Shown in pieces: positions 42,416 to 52,927 of a stretch of 64,000 nt of DNA. This DNA comes from Elymus sibiricus (Eukaryota; Streptophyta; Magnoliopsida; Poales; Poaceae). The position numbers were made by a program, and so were the translations under genes. The stretch is from contig CM077671.1 of the NCBI GenBank assembly GCA_039707655.1, positions 365,826,720-365,890,719 on the forward strand, in the 5' to 3' direction. The notes below the pieces were generated by a model. It saw nothing but the letters and a program-made list of their open reading frames with translations. It searched no databases and was not told the DNA's origin. Position 1 is the first letter of the stretch. Every line of letters starts with the position of its first letter.

Positions 42416-45400
42416 TCACATCCCAGAGTGGGATCTTGGGGTATAAAACTTTTTCTTCGCGTGTGTCCCTTTGCGCCGTAACCATGGACAATCTTCATCA
42501 TTTAACAGGATGCTTGGGTCAGTCTTCACTGTGAAGGGAGCAATTTCATGAAACTTTTCATAATCTTCTGACATGTCTGTCTTGTCCTCCACTCCCACGA
42601 TGTTTCTTTTCCCTGAAAGAACTATGTGGCGCTTTGGCTCATCGTATGATGTATTCGCTTCCTTATCTTTTCTTTTTCTCGACTTGGTAGACATGTCCTT
42701 CACATAGAAAACCTGCGCCACATCATTGGCTAGGACGAATGGTTCGTTTGTGTACCCAAGATTGTTGAGATCCACTGTTGTCATTCCGTACCGCGGGTCT
42801 TCCTTTACCCCGCCTCCAGTCAGATTGACCCATTTGCACTGAAATAAAGTGACCTTCAAATCACGTCCATAGTCAAGTTCCCATATCTCCTCTATGTAAC
42901 CATAATATGTGTCCTTTGGCCTATTGGTGTTTGCTGCATCAAAGCGGACACCATTGTTTTGGTTGGTGCTCTTTTTATCTTGGGCGATCGTGTAAAATGT
43001 ATTCCCATTTATCTCGTACCCTTTGAAAGTCGATATAGTCGAAGATGGTGACTTGGCCAGCAAGTACAACTCATCTCCAACAGTGTCGTCATGCATGAGA
43101 TGTGTTTGCAACCAACCGCCGAATGACGCCATGTGTGTACATTTGATCCAGGGCTCAGACTGCTCCGGGTTCTTGGAGCGTACACTATCCAGGTGTTCCT
43201 CGATATACGGAGCCACCAAGCTGGAATTTTGTAGAACTGTGTAGTGTGCTTGTGCCCAAGAATGCCCGTCCATACATATTACTGAATCCTTTCCTAGCGT
43301 GCCTTTTCCACCCAGTCTGCCCTCATGCTGCGATTCGGGAACACCAATCGGCTTAAGGTCAGGAATAAAGTCAACACAAAACTCAATGACCTCCTCTGTT
43401 TCATGGCCCTTGGAGATGCTTCCTTCTGGCCTAGCACGGTTATGAACATATTTCTTTAAGACTCCCATGAACCTCTCAAAGGGGAACATATTGTGTAGAA
43501 ATACAGGACACAGAATGGCAATCTCGTCGACTAGGTGAACTAGGACGTGCGTCATGATATTGAAGAAGGATGGTGGGAACACCAACTCGAAACTGACAAG
43601 ACATTGCACCAAATCATTCTGTAACCTTGGTAGGATTTCTGGATCGATTACCTTCTGAGAGATTGCATTGAGGAATGCACATAGCTTCACAATGGCTAAT
43701 CGAACGTTGTCTGGTAGAAGCCCCCTCAATGCAACCGGAAGCAATTGCGTCATAATCACGTGGCAGTCATGAGACTTTAGGTTCTGGAACTTTTTCTCTG
43801 CCATATTTATTATTCCCTTTATATTCGACGAGAAGCCAGACGGGACCTTCATACTGAGCAGGCATTCAAAGAAGATTTCCTTCTCTTCTTTGGTAAGAGC
43901 GTAGCTGGCAGGACCTTGATACTGCTTTCGATGCATGCCGTCTTTTCTGTGCATACGTTGCTGGTCCTCCCGTGCCTCCGGTGTATCTTTTGTCTTCCCA
44001 TACATGCCCAACAAGCCTAGCAGGTTCACGCAAAGATTCTTCGTCACGTGCATCATGTCGATTGCAGAGCGGACCTCTAGGTCTTTCCAATAGGGTAGGT
44101 CCCAAAATATAGATTTCTTCTTCCACATGGGTGCGTGTCCGTCAGCGTCATTCAGAACAGATTGTCCGCCAGGACCCTTTCCAAAGATTACTTTTAAATC
44201 CTTAACCATATCAAGTATATCATCACCAGTACGGTGGCGAGGCTTCTTCCGGTGATCTGCCTGACCTTTGAAATGCTTGCCTTTCTTTCTTAAGAGATGC
44301 TTGATCGGAAGAAATCGACGATGTCCCAGGTACACATTCTTCTTACATTTATCCAAATATATACTTTGGGTATCATCTAAACAGTGCGTGCATGCATGGT
44401 ATCCCTTGTTTGTCTGTCCTGAAAGGTTACTAAGAGCAGGCCAATCATTGATGGTTACAAACAGCAACGCTCGTAGGTCAAATTCCTGCTGTTTGTGCTC
44501 ATCCCACACACGTACACCTTTTATGTCCCAGAGCTGTAAAAGTTCTTCAACTAATGGCCTTAGGTACACATCAATGTCGTTGCCGGGTTGTTTGGGGCCT
44601 TGGATGAGCACTGGCATCATAATGAACTTCCGCTTCATGCACAACCAAGGAGGAAGGTTATAGATACATAGAGTCACAGGCCAGGTGCTATGATTGCTGC
44701 TCTGCTCCCCAAAAGGATTAATGCCATCTGCACTTATACCAAACCATAAGTTCCTTGCGTCACCTGCAAACTCCGGCCACTTTCTCTCGATTTTTCTCCA
44801 CTGCGACCCATCAGCGGGTTCTATCAACTTCCCGTCTTTCTTACGGTCTTCTTTGTGCCATCGCAACAACTTGGCATGCTCTTTGTTTTGGAACAAACGT
44901 TTCAACCGTGGTATTATAGGAGCATACCATATCACCTTGGCAGGAATCCTCTTCCTGGGGCGCTCGCCCTCAACATCATCACCAGGGTCATCGCGGCTGA
45001 TCTTATAGCGCAATGCACCGCATACCGGGCATGCATTCAAATTCTTGTACTCCTCACCGCGGTAGACGATGCAGTCATTAGGGCATGCATGTATCTTCTG
45101 CACCTCTAATCCTAGAGGGCAGACATCCTTCTTTGCTTCGTACGTACTGTCGGGCAATTCGTTGTCCTTTGGAAGCATCTTCTTTAACATTTTCAGCAAC
45201 TTTTCAAATCCCTTGTCAGATACACCATTCTCTGCCTTCCATTGCAGCAATTCCAGTGTGGTACCCAGCTTTTTCTTGTCATCTTCGCAATTTGGGTACA
45301 ACAATTTTTTGTGATCCTCTAACATGTGCTGCAACTTCAACTTCTCCTTTTCACTTTCGCAGTTTCTCTTTGCATCAGCAATGGCCCGACCAAGATCATC

Positions 45401-45763
45401 AGCGGGCTCATCTGATGCCTCTTCTTTAGCTTCTTCTTCTTCATTCTCTTCCCCCATTGTAGTACCATTGTATTCAGAGAACTCAGGATAGTTGTCATCA
45501 TCCTCTTCTTCTTCATTCTCTTCCATTAGAACCCCTCTTTCTCCGTGCTTGGTCCAACAGTTATAGCCGGACATGAAACCGGACGTAAACAGGTGGACGT
45601 GAATGACTTTTGAGCTAGAGTAATTCCTATCATTCTTACAAACACCACATGGACAACACATAAAACCATTCCGCTTGTTTGCCTCAGCCGCACGCAGAAA
45701 ACTATGCACGCCATTAATGAACTGGGGAGAGCGTTGGTCATCGTACATCCATTGCCGACTCAT
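42416..45763 (-). CDS. TNP2-type CACTA transposase
   Basis: The frame from ATG 45763 encodes 1,115 residues without interruption. The N-terminus is the transposase-associated domain (MSRQWMYDDQRSPQFINGV, then CCPCGVCKN). An acidic stretch follows. The central Transposase_21 domain spans about 230-580 (CPNDCIVYRGEEY, LWFGISADGINPFGEQSS, YHACTHCLDDT). A DUF4218-like part (ERFMGVLKKYVHNRARPEGS) and a DUF4216-like part (FQCKWVNLTGGGVKEDPRYG) follow. The protein recognises CACTA termini and cuts and rejoins DNA, usually with a TNPA-type partner. I chose MSRQW because it begins the conserved domain; the frame stays open back to 45826. Likely active judging by sequence alone. Confidence 0.92.
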   Translation of the reverse strand: MSRQWMYDDQRSPQFINGVHSFLRAAEANKRNGFMCCPCGVCKNDRNYSSSKVIHVHLFTSGFMSGYNCWTKHGERGVLMEENEEEEDDDNYPEFSEYNGTTMGEENEEEEAKEEASDEPADDLGRAIADAKRNCESEKEKLKLQHMLEDHKKLLYPNCEDDKKKLGTTLELLQWKAENGVSDKGFEKLLKMLKKMLPKDNELPDSTYEAKKDVCPLGLEVQKIHACPNDCIVYRGEEYKNLNACPVCGALRYKISRDDPGDDVEGERPRKRIPAKVIWYAPIIPRLKRLFQNKEHAKLLRWHKEDRKKDGKLIEPADGSQWRKIERKWPEFAGDARNLWFGISADGINPFGEQSSNHSTWPVTLCIYNLPPWLCMKRKFIMMPVLIQGPKQPGNDIDVYLRPLVEELLQLWDIKGVRVWDEHKQQEFDLRALLFVTINDWPALSNLSGQTNKGYHACTHCLDDTQSIYLDKCKKNVYLGHRRFLPIKHLLRKKGKHFKGQADHRKKPRHRTGDDILDMVKDLKVIFGKGPGGQSVLNDADGHAPMWKKKSIFWDLPYWKDLEVRSAIDMMHVTKNLCVNLLGLLGMYGKTKDTPEAREDQQRMHRKDGMHRKQYQGPASYALTKEEKEIFFECLLSMKVPSGFSSNIKGIINMAEKKFQNLKSHDCHVIMTQLLPVALRGLLPDNVRLAIVKLCAFLNAISQKVIDPEILPRLQNDLVQCLVSFELVFPPSFFNIMTHVLVHLVDEIAILCPVFLHNMFPFERFMGVLKKYVHNRARPEGSISKGHETEEVIEFCVDFIPDLKPIGVPESQHEGRLGGKGTLGKDSVICMDGHSWAQAHYTVLQNSSLVAPYIEEHLDSVRSKNPEQSEPWIKCTHMASFGGWLQTHLMHDDTVGDELYLLAKSPSSTISTFKGYEINGNTFYTIAQDKKSTNQNNGVRFDAANTNRPKDTYYGYIEEIWELDYGRDLKVTLFQCKWVNLTGGGVKEDPRYGMTTVDLNNLGYTNEPFVLANDVAQVFYVKDMSTKSRKRKDKEANTSYDEPKRHIVLSGKRNIVGVEDKTDMSEDYEKFHEIAPFTVKTDPSILLNDEDCPWLRRKGTHAKKKFYTPRSHSGM

Positions 45764-45854
45764 CTTCATTACACAACACCGAAAAGACCAAATTAATACA
45801 AGTTCATACATAAAGTTCATACACACTTATTCTCATAAAATAACATAAAACTAT

Positions 45855-46298
45855 CTAGCTAAAGCATTTAAATGAAACAACAAATGCGATCAAAATCGCA
45901 ACTAAGGTAATAATTGATCCAACAACATAATGATACCAAGCCTCTTTATTAACAGCATATTTTCTAATCTTTCTAATGTTCAAGCGCATTGCATCCAACT
46001 TGATCTTGTGATCATCGACGACATCGGCAACATACAACTCCAATTTCATCTTCTTTTCTTCAATTCTTTTCAATTTTTCTTTCAAATACTCATTTTCTTT
46101 TTGAACTAAATTTAACTTCTCGACAAGAGGGTCGGTTGCAATTTCCGGTTCACATACCTCCTAGATAAAAATATCTATGTCAACTTGATGGGCATAATTG
46201 TCATAAACACAAAATGCAACAAATAGTTATAAAAGATAATATACCACATCCGAATCATAAACCGGACAAGGGCCGACGGGGACGGATATCAAAGTCAT
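45855..46298 (-). CDS. Two-exon tail-anchored coiled-coil protein of CACTA 1 (119 aa)
   Basis: Exon 1 is 46298-46245 (MTLISVPVGPCPVYDSDV) and exon 2 is 46160-45855. The GT-AG intron joins them in phase and gives 119 residues. The middle is a strongly charged helix with coiled-coil character (EKLNLVQKENEYLKEKLKRI, then MKLELYVADVVDDHKIKLDA). The C-terminus is a single hydrophobic span (VVGSIITLVAILIAFVVSF) ending in three or four residues, the layout of a tail-anchored membrane protein. It lies directly upstream of the transposase, with 91 bases between its stop and the transposase ATG, and on the same strand. Both may come from one promoter by alternative splicing. No function is known to me. 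Confidence 0.65.
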
Positions 46299-46399
46299 GG
46301 CACTATGTATAACAAACAATCATACAAGAAAATTATACAAGTAACTATCTAAATCATACAAATAAGATTTTTTTTATAAAAAGGATAAGAACAAGAGGC

Positions 46400-46788
46400 T
46401 CACCAAGGTGGTGCCGGTGACGGGATGGTGCGGGCGATCGACGGTGGTTAGGACGGGGACGGGAAGGCACTAAGTAAACCACACCTACACATATGCAAAC
46501 TAAGAAGTTAATTTGAGCTCAAATTGCATATAAATCAAATAAACTCCCACAAAATTACTCCCAAACTAAAACCCACAAATCACTATACTTATAGAGCATT
46601 GCACGAGCTAATTTAGCAATGAGAGATGAAAGGACAAAGTTGCTAACCTTTGTGAACACTTGGATAGATGGGGTGCCTTCAAATCTTGACAAATCTTTGG
46701 CAAAAATGGAGGATGAGCTCGAGCAAGGGGAAGAACAGAGGAGAGAAAGGGGAAAACAGAGAGAATGGAGTCGGGCTGGACGAAGGGT
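46400..46788 (-). other. 5' leader of the CACTA 1 transposase unit
   Basis: Downstream of the TATA box on the minus strand are two possible non-coding exons, ending at donors near 46645 (CACAAAG-GTTAGC) and 46402 (CACCTTG-GTGAGC). The latter precedes the ATG of the tail-anchored protein. Confidence 0.45.
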
Positions 46789-46795
46789 TTATATA
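46789..46795 (-). promoter_or_regulatory. TATA box of the CACTA 1 transposase unit
   Basis: TATATAA on the minus strand lies about 60 bp from the element's right terminus, immediately inside the subterminal repeats. It is in place to start the transcript of the tail-anchored protein and transposase. Confidence 0.65.
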
Positions 46796-46849
46796 GGGAC
46801 GTCTTTAGTCCCGGTTGGTTATACAAACCGGGACTAAAGGTCCACCTCT

Positions 46850-46857
46850 CACTAGTG
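46850..46857. repeat. Shared palindromic terminus CACTAGTG of two CACTA elements
   Basis: The eight bases are self-complementary. Read rightward they begin element 2 (CACTAGTGCAGAATCGG). Read leftward they begin element 1 (CACTAGTGAGAGGTGG). No 3-bp target duplication separates the elements. Confidence 0.8.
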
Positions 46858-47105
46858 CAGAATCGGCCTATAGTGTCGGTTCGTAAGGGCCTTTAGTCCC
46901 GGTTCAGGAACCGGCACTAAAGGGTGGGGACTAAAGGCCCCCCACTTTAGTCCCGGTTCAACACGGCCCGGGACCAAAGGCCCACCACATGGCACGAGCC
47001 GGCGCCGGGTGCTGGGGGACCTTTAGTCCTGGTTGGTAACACCAACCGGGACTAAAAGGGGGGGCCTTTAGTCCCGGTTGGTAACACCAACCGGGACTAA
47101 AACGT
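46858..47105. repeat. Subterminal repeat array of CACTA 2
   Basis: Multiple inverted copies of 'tttagtcccggttggtaacaccaaccgggactaaa' follow the terminus. The region is homologous to 35163-35355. Confidence 0.8.
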
Positions 47106-47364
47106 ATAGGGGTTTAGGGGGGGTTTATGCTTTATTTTTCCTTTTAATTTTGTGTTTTCCATTTAATTCTTTTTCATTTCAAACATATTTTACGCTACTA
47201 CATACTGTACACGTTATGCATATATATATAAATAGAATTTCTCGTAGAACCGATCATATATATATCATCGAATTTCTCGTACGACCATTCACACATACAC
47301 ATATATATATACAATTTGGTATATACAATTTCTCCTACAATTTGCGGATCATTACATGCAGGCA

Positions 47365-50300
47365 TTACAGCTTGTAATGGAATTCTCCTTTGGGATCTAT
47401 GACCTGGTCGAGCAAAAATCCCGCTATTTCCTCTTGAATTGCTAGTACGCGATCCGTTGGTAGGAGCTTGTCCCGCATCTCCTTCAGCTTTAAAGAAGGA
47501 GATCAAGATGAATATATTAGTTGTGTGTATATATATTAGATCATGATAAAAAAATTGTGGATAGTGTTCTGGCAAACGTACCCAAGGTTGTCTTTCAGAT
47601 CTGCTCCTTTTGGACGTTATCATGCCAATGTTCTCGCAAGCGTAGTATGGGCATAAATTATTCCCCGGCGCCTGGCTCATGCACTTTACGAGAATAAAAT
47701 TCAATCAGATAATAATTAATCAAGCATGATAATGGTATTGAAACTAGAATTAAAGAGATGCACGGACGTAGCTAGCTAGTACTACTTAATTACCTTGGGT
47801 CGCACCCATTTCAGCTGTTGTTTCCATTCGCCTGGGACCTCTTTGATGAACTTTTGCCAAGCCCTGCCCGCCGGCAAAGAAAATGAATAAAGGAGTTATT
47901 AATTAGTTGATATCAGGAAATGAACTAAAGAGGCCGACATAGTGCGATAATGATTGAAATTACCTGTCGACCATCGCCCTCACGATTGCGTATTCGGATG
48001 GGTCTTTATATAGTGAGTCCAGTACTTGAACTTTTCCCTCGTCAACTTCAATGATTAACAAGATCCAGTGGAAACTGCATGTGCACACGTTTGTATAATT
48101 AAGCGGGCATGTGCATAACTCATCAACTACACTTATTAACATCTAGTAAGCAAAAATAGAATTTGTAGTACAAGATATAGTAACACTCACCCGAAGTTGT
48201 AAGGAAGTAGTATTTCTGGTTGGGTGTTTAGTCGCTTCAAAAACTCTAGCAAGCTTTTCTCTGTGTCTTTTCTCGACCATTCAATTGACCATGTCTCTTG
48301 ATTAATCGTATTTGGGTCAATGAACCCAATGCCATAGCGTGAAGCTGTTTTCATTTCATACATCTTCATTCTGCATAATACCACAGAAAAGAATATAGTG
48401 AGGATAATTACAGGTAATGAACGAGCACAGCTAGCTAGAGACTTAAATTACAGAAAGAAATCACTTACAGACAATAGCAACTGACGATAGATTTGTCGAG
48501 TGCGTCTTGATTGAATAACTGAAACATCTCTTGAAACTCAACCCACAAATCTTTTGCATGGAAGTAATACTCTTCCTTGACTTTCACCATGAGGGACTCT
48601 CGATCGGTCTTTGCTGCTTCTATCATGTACCACTTATGCAAATATTACATTCTCGTTGGTAGAAGTGGGACCTGCTCAGGCTTGACCAGAGGTTGGTCGC
48701 GGACATATTTCCATCTTAGTTCCTCCTCTTTAAACACGGGGGGTTCCTCGATGCCTAGGAGTTGTTCAACAGTGAGACCGGCCTCTTTAGCCTGCCTTCT
48801 ATGATCGTCGGTTATTACCAGCTGATCGGCGGTACTCACATGTGTTTGTACAATGAGCGGGGGGATCGATTGCACTGCCTGTTCTCCCAGCTGGGGAACA
48901 GTTTTCCCGCTTTTTTTGCCAACTGCTTGGCTCGAGCTCGAGCTCGACTCCTTCTTTTTTTGTGCCTTATATAACTTCTTGATAGAGCGCTCATAGTCTG
49001 AGTCCGTATGCTTGACAGCCGGTTGAGCATTATCAATAAAGTGTTGTATGACATTCTCAGGTACTGTCTCCTTTGGCGGCGGGGGCGGTTTCGCTCCAAA
49101 ATGGGCCTTCAATTGGGTAGCCACTTCGGCGTTGGTTTCCTCCTCAGTCAGGTGGTAAGGCAACTTCGGAAGAGGCTTGAGGCTTGGACCATATTTGTAT
49201 TTCTTGCCTGTTGTACCGGTAGCCGCCGTAGCTGCGGCGCATCTCTTCCGCTGTTGCTTAGGCGATGGAGCCCGCTGAGGCGGCGGAGACGGCTGACGCG
49301 GTGCCGGACTTGGAGGAGGAGGAGTCGGCTGATGCGGTGCCGGACTTGGAGGAGGAGGAGTCGACTGACGCGGTGCCGGACTTGGAGGAGGAGGAGGAGT
49401 CGACTGATGCGGCGGCGGACTTGGAGGAGCAGGAGTCGGCTGACACGGTGGCGGACTTGTTGCAGCAGGAGTCGGTGGCCTTGGAAAGACGATGCAATCC
49501 TTTTTCCATAGAATGATACGATGTATGGCCTCTCCCAGTGTGCTCTCGTCGTCACCTCCAGGAATGTCAAGCTGTAGCTCGTAATATGGTGACATCACTT
49601 CATCAACCCCGACACGAGCATAGTCAGCTCGAATCGGATTGCCATGGAAGGTTGCTTCAGGGGGATTTCTTAAAGCATAGCCGTCCTCCACCTTCATGGA
49701 TATGTTCTTCACTTTGATGTGTAGCTCACAAGTAGTCCTATCTTTGATATCATCCATAGGGTATCTAGCCAGCAGTGCATCATCGGTCGGGGTGGAACCC
49801 ACGCTGCTTCTCGGCATAGATGGGACGGTGCTATCCAATGCTGGATCGATCTGCTCCTGCTGCCGCTGAGACGCCCTTTCCTGGCTAAGTGAGTCGATCT
49901 GCTCCTGCTGCCGCCTGAAAGCGCGTTCCAACTCCAAGTGCTTTGATTCTAGGCCTTCAAGGCGAAGTGCTTCCTCCTTCCTCTGCTCCTCCTCCAGCTT
50001 CCTCTTCTGCTCCTCCTGCAGCTTCTTTCTTGCACGGCTTCTGTAATCGGTGTTCCAATCCGCAAACCCCTCAAACCACGGAACAACGCCTTTGCCTCGT
50101 GTACTTCCCGGATGTTCAGGATTCTTTAGGGCACGCGTAAGCTCGTCGTCCTCTCTGTTGGGCATGAACACCCCCGTTCGAGCTTCTTCTATTGCAACAA
50201 GTAAATCGTCCTGAGCTTTTTTAAGACTTGCCCGCTCCATAATCAGCCCTGTCTCTGGGTCCAACTTCCCCCCATGCGCATAAAACCAAGTCCTGCACCT

Positions 50301-51235
50301 GGGGGGGCAGTTGAATGTAACTGGAGTGACCCCTACAGCCATCATCTTTTGCTCAGCGAGATCCCACTTAGGCAGGGCCACCTGGTAGCCACCTGGCCCC
50401 AGAGTATGGTGCCACTTCTTTTTCGTAGCATTAATCTTGTTTTGTCTCGACCGTTCCTGAGCTAGTTCCGATTCCTTGAACTTCACGAAAGCGGCCCAGT
50501 GATCTCTTGCCTTCTCCAGTGTTCCCTTGAATTCTGGAGTCTGCTTTCCTGCTCTGACGTACGCGGCCAATATATTTTTCTTGTGGTTGTTGAATGCTAT
50601 CGCCATCTTCTTAAGAGCACTCTTCCTGACTTTTGCCAGATCTGCATCTGTCAAATGATCTGGTAGGGTGAAATGTGACATGAGCGATTCCCAAAGCAGA
50701 TCTTTTGCTCTTTCGTCAACAAAAGTAACTCCTGGATCTCCCTTTGCTAGCTTTTTCCATTCTTGAACGGAGATTGGGATTTGGTCCCTGACAATAACTC
50801 CGCATTGACGAGTGAACTTGGTCGCATTCTTCTTAGGTTCAAGCGGTTCGCCATTTGATTTGATGGCATCGATGTTGTACTTTACGCCAGCCTGCAACCT
50901 TTTGGCCGGGCCTCGAACTGCCCTGCCGCTTGTAGAAGATTTGCTCGATCCGGAGGGCTAAAAGAAGAAAGATCAATTCGTTAATATATACAAATCAATT
51001 AATACATGTAATGATCACTGGATGGCTTATATAATAAATATACCACGCCGGTCTTTGTTATTGGAAGAACATTTCCTTCGTCATCATTGTTGTCGCCTTC
51101 ATCTATTCGTTCGTCTTCATCAAACATCATACCCTCACCCGAAGGGTTCAGATATTGCGAGCCATCATCCTCTGGGCTCGGGGAGCATATGATGTCGAAC
51201 AGATACTCTTCTCCTTCTCTGCCGGTATTGTCCAT
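47365..51235 (-). pseudogene. Ulp1-domain gene of CACTA 2, with premature stop
   Basis: Exons correspond one to one to element 1: 51235-51044, 50957 to about 48450 (interrupted), 48370-48191, 48074-47964, 47863-47794, 47683-47582 and 47487-47365. All splice sites are kept. In the large exon a TAA at 48647-48645 replaces the third codon of what is MRRLHDWY in element 1; the frame then continues (YLHKWYM). Translation would stop before the protease. The protease exons themselves keep His (FHWILLIIEVDE), Asp (VLDSLY) and Cys (NNLCPYYACENI). The Pro-rich tract is longer and more repetitive than in element 1. Confidence 0.8.
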
Positions 51236-51344
51236 AGCTTTTATTTAACTAATACAGAAGAAAGATAAAACAATTTAGTATTGAAATTAGAATGCATGCA
51301 ATCAATAAGGAAAAACTGAATCATAGTAGATAATCCAGATAATT

Positions 51345-51500
51345 AATATGCATCATCGAATATAATCTCGAATACATCGTCTCGAATATTATCGAATAAT
51401 ATAATCTCGAATACATCGTCTCGAATATTATCGAATATAATCTCGAATACATCTCGAGTATTATCACTAATACATCTCGAATATTATCATATATATAACA
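51345..51500. repeat. AT-rich tandem repeat of CACTA 2
   Basis: Copies of 'aatataatctcgaatacatcgtctcgaatattatcg' correspond to the array at 39320-39600 in element 1. Confidence 0.65.
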
Positions 51501-51507
51501 TCACTAG

Positions 51508-51894
51508 CTAATTAACATCACTCGCGGTGGACACCCAAAGAGAAGGAACGATCACAGGATCATAGCTCGGGTGAGATCCCTGAAGAACCTGCCTGGTATT
51601 GGAGAACCTGATGTCCAACGCAACCATGTAGCGACGGGCGTGCTCGTCCTCCTCCCTAACACGGTGACGTACCACCTCCGCGGGGGACGCCAACCTCCGC
51701 ACCGAATGTGGCCCACGCGCCCGCCACCAAAGAAGCTCCGGGTCGACAACGGGACCCGGGTTCCTCACCAAGATGCGCGCCCCTGAAGGTAGCACCTCCC
51801 AGTGCCAACCCGGCGGAGCCCAGTCCCGGACATGGCGCCTCTGAAGCATGACGTCGTCGCGAACAAGTCGACGACGAGGATGCGGGCCGGGCAT
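51508..51894 (-). CDS. Short Trp-rich hypothetical protein of CACTA 2
   Basis: The frame from ATG 51894 encodes 128 residues, aligned without gaps to the element 1 frame (RDWAPPGWHWEVLPSGAR, DPELLWWRARGP, RRYMVALDIRFSNT). The C-terminus is changed by a 17-base deletion relative to element 1. An open frame in two diverged copies suggests past coding capacity, but most substitutions alter residues. No function is known to me. Confidence 0.45.
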   Translation of the reverse strand: MPGPHPRRRLVRDDVMLQRRHVRDWAPPGWHWEVLPSGARILVRNPGPVVDPELLWWRARGPHSVRRLASPAEVVRHRVREEDEHARRYMVALDIRFSNTRQVLQGSHPSYDPVIVPSLWVSTASDVN

Positions 51895-51965
51895 CGTTGA
51901 CGCCGAGAACAAATTCTATGCAAATTTAACATTTTTTAAATGCTTGATTGTGATTTCTTATATAC

Positions 51966-52537
51966 GAGGAACCTTCAGAATCATAACGGATTCTCTTAAC
52001 CTTTAAGGGATTTAACAAAATGGCGCCATTGTGGATGTGCAGAAAATGGTCCATATTTTCCTGATCTCATCTACCCTTCTATATATCACGTTGTCTAGTG
52101 TCAAAGGATTCAAGAAAACAATGGCTTCATCATTAGCCGGAAGTAACAGGCGCATGATGGTACGAAGTTGTCCAAAGTTGTTTTGGAACGGAGTCCCGGA
52201 TAGGATAATTTGCTTTTTGGTACGAATTTCAGCAAGAGCCTTCCGAATATCGCTATTTGGAAGGCCTTTGCTGAACTTCGTACCAAAAAGCTAATTATTC
52301 TATCAAGAACTCCGTTCCAAAACAACTTTGAAAAGCTTCGTACCATCATGCGCCTGTTACTTCCGGCTAATTATGAAGCCATGAATTTATTCAATACTTT
52401 GACACTAGACAAAACGTGACATATAGAAGGGTAGATGCATGAGATCAGAAAAAAATTGGATCAACTTGTGCACATCCATAATGGGGGCATTCTTGATAAA
52501 TCCCTTAAAGGACTAAGAGAATCTATTGTATACATAC
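51966..52537. mobile_element. Hairpin insertion with arms derived from a SNF2 helicase gene
   Basis: The arms run from about 51985 to 52250 and from 52256 to 52527, meet with almost no loop, and match at roughly 85 percent by eye. The insertion is absent from element 1 and is flanked by ATATAC at 51960-51965 and 52538-52543. The right arm on the plus strand and the left arm on the minus strand both encode a SNF2 helicase motif region. The left arm reads RTKKQIILSGTPFQNNF, then LRTIMRLLLPAN, and after small frameshifts a HIHNGAIL / SLKGLRES block. That order resembles CLASSY/DRD1-group proteins. It is not a working gene. It lies between the element's internal promoter and its Ulp1 gene. Confidence 0.8.
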
Positions 52538-52543
52538 ATATAC

Positions 52544-52926
52544 TAATTGCAAATACATAACAAACTTTTGCAAATACAACATTAAAATATGCAACTTTTG
52601 CAAATACTAATTGCTATACATTGGATCAAATGTCAAAATTCCTCAACATTTTTATATCTAACATTTATCTAGCTATAACTAAAAGTATAAAAAACTAAAA
52701 AACATTCATCTAACATTTATATATCTAACATTCATCTAACATTTCTATAACTAAAAGTATAAAAAACTAAAAAACATTTCTATAACTTTTTTATATCTAA
52801 CATTTATCTAGCTATAACTAAAAGTATAAAAAACTAAAAAACATTCATCTAATATTTATATATCTAACATTTGATCTAACATTTCTATAACTAAAAGTAT
52901 AAAAAACTAAAAAACAGAAAATAAGA

Positions 52927-52927
<1 letters not shown>
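52544..52927. other. AT-rich leader sequence of CACTA 2
   Basis: Repeated blocks 'ctataactaaaagtataaaaaactaaaaaacatt' and 'tctaacatttat' fill this stretch, a local expansion of sequence present once near 40220-40270 in element 1. It is non-coding. Confidence 0.6.

Larger units (their letters stand above)
35163..46857 (-). mobile_element. CACTA transposon 1 (Caspar/Jorge type), apparently complete
   Basis: The left end is CACTAGTGGAGAAACGGTCT. The right end, on the minus strand, is CACTAGTGAGAGGTGGACCT. Both run into arrays of 'TTTAGTCCCGGTTGG...CCAACCGGGACTAAA'. Genes lie on the minus strand, so the element's 5' end is at the right. In order it carries a promoter, the tail-anchored protein gene, the TNP2 transposase, 336-bp tandem repeats, an internal promoter array, a short Trp-rich frame and the Ulp1-domain gene. 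All main frames are open over 11.7 kb. The right terminus overlaps the left terminus of element 2. Confidence 0.88.
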
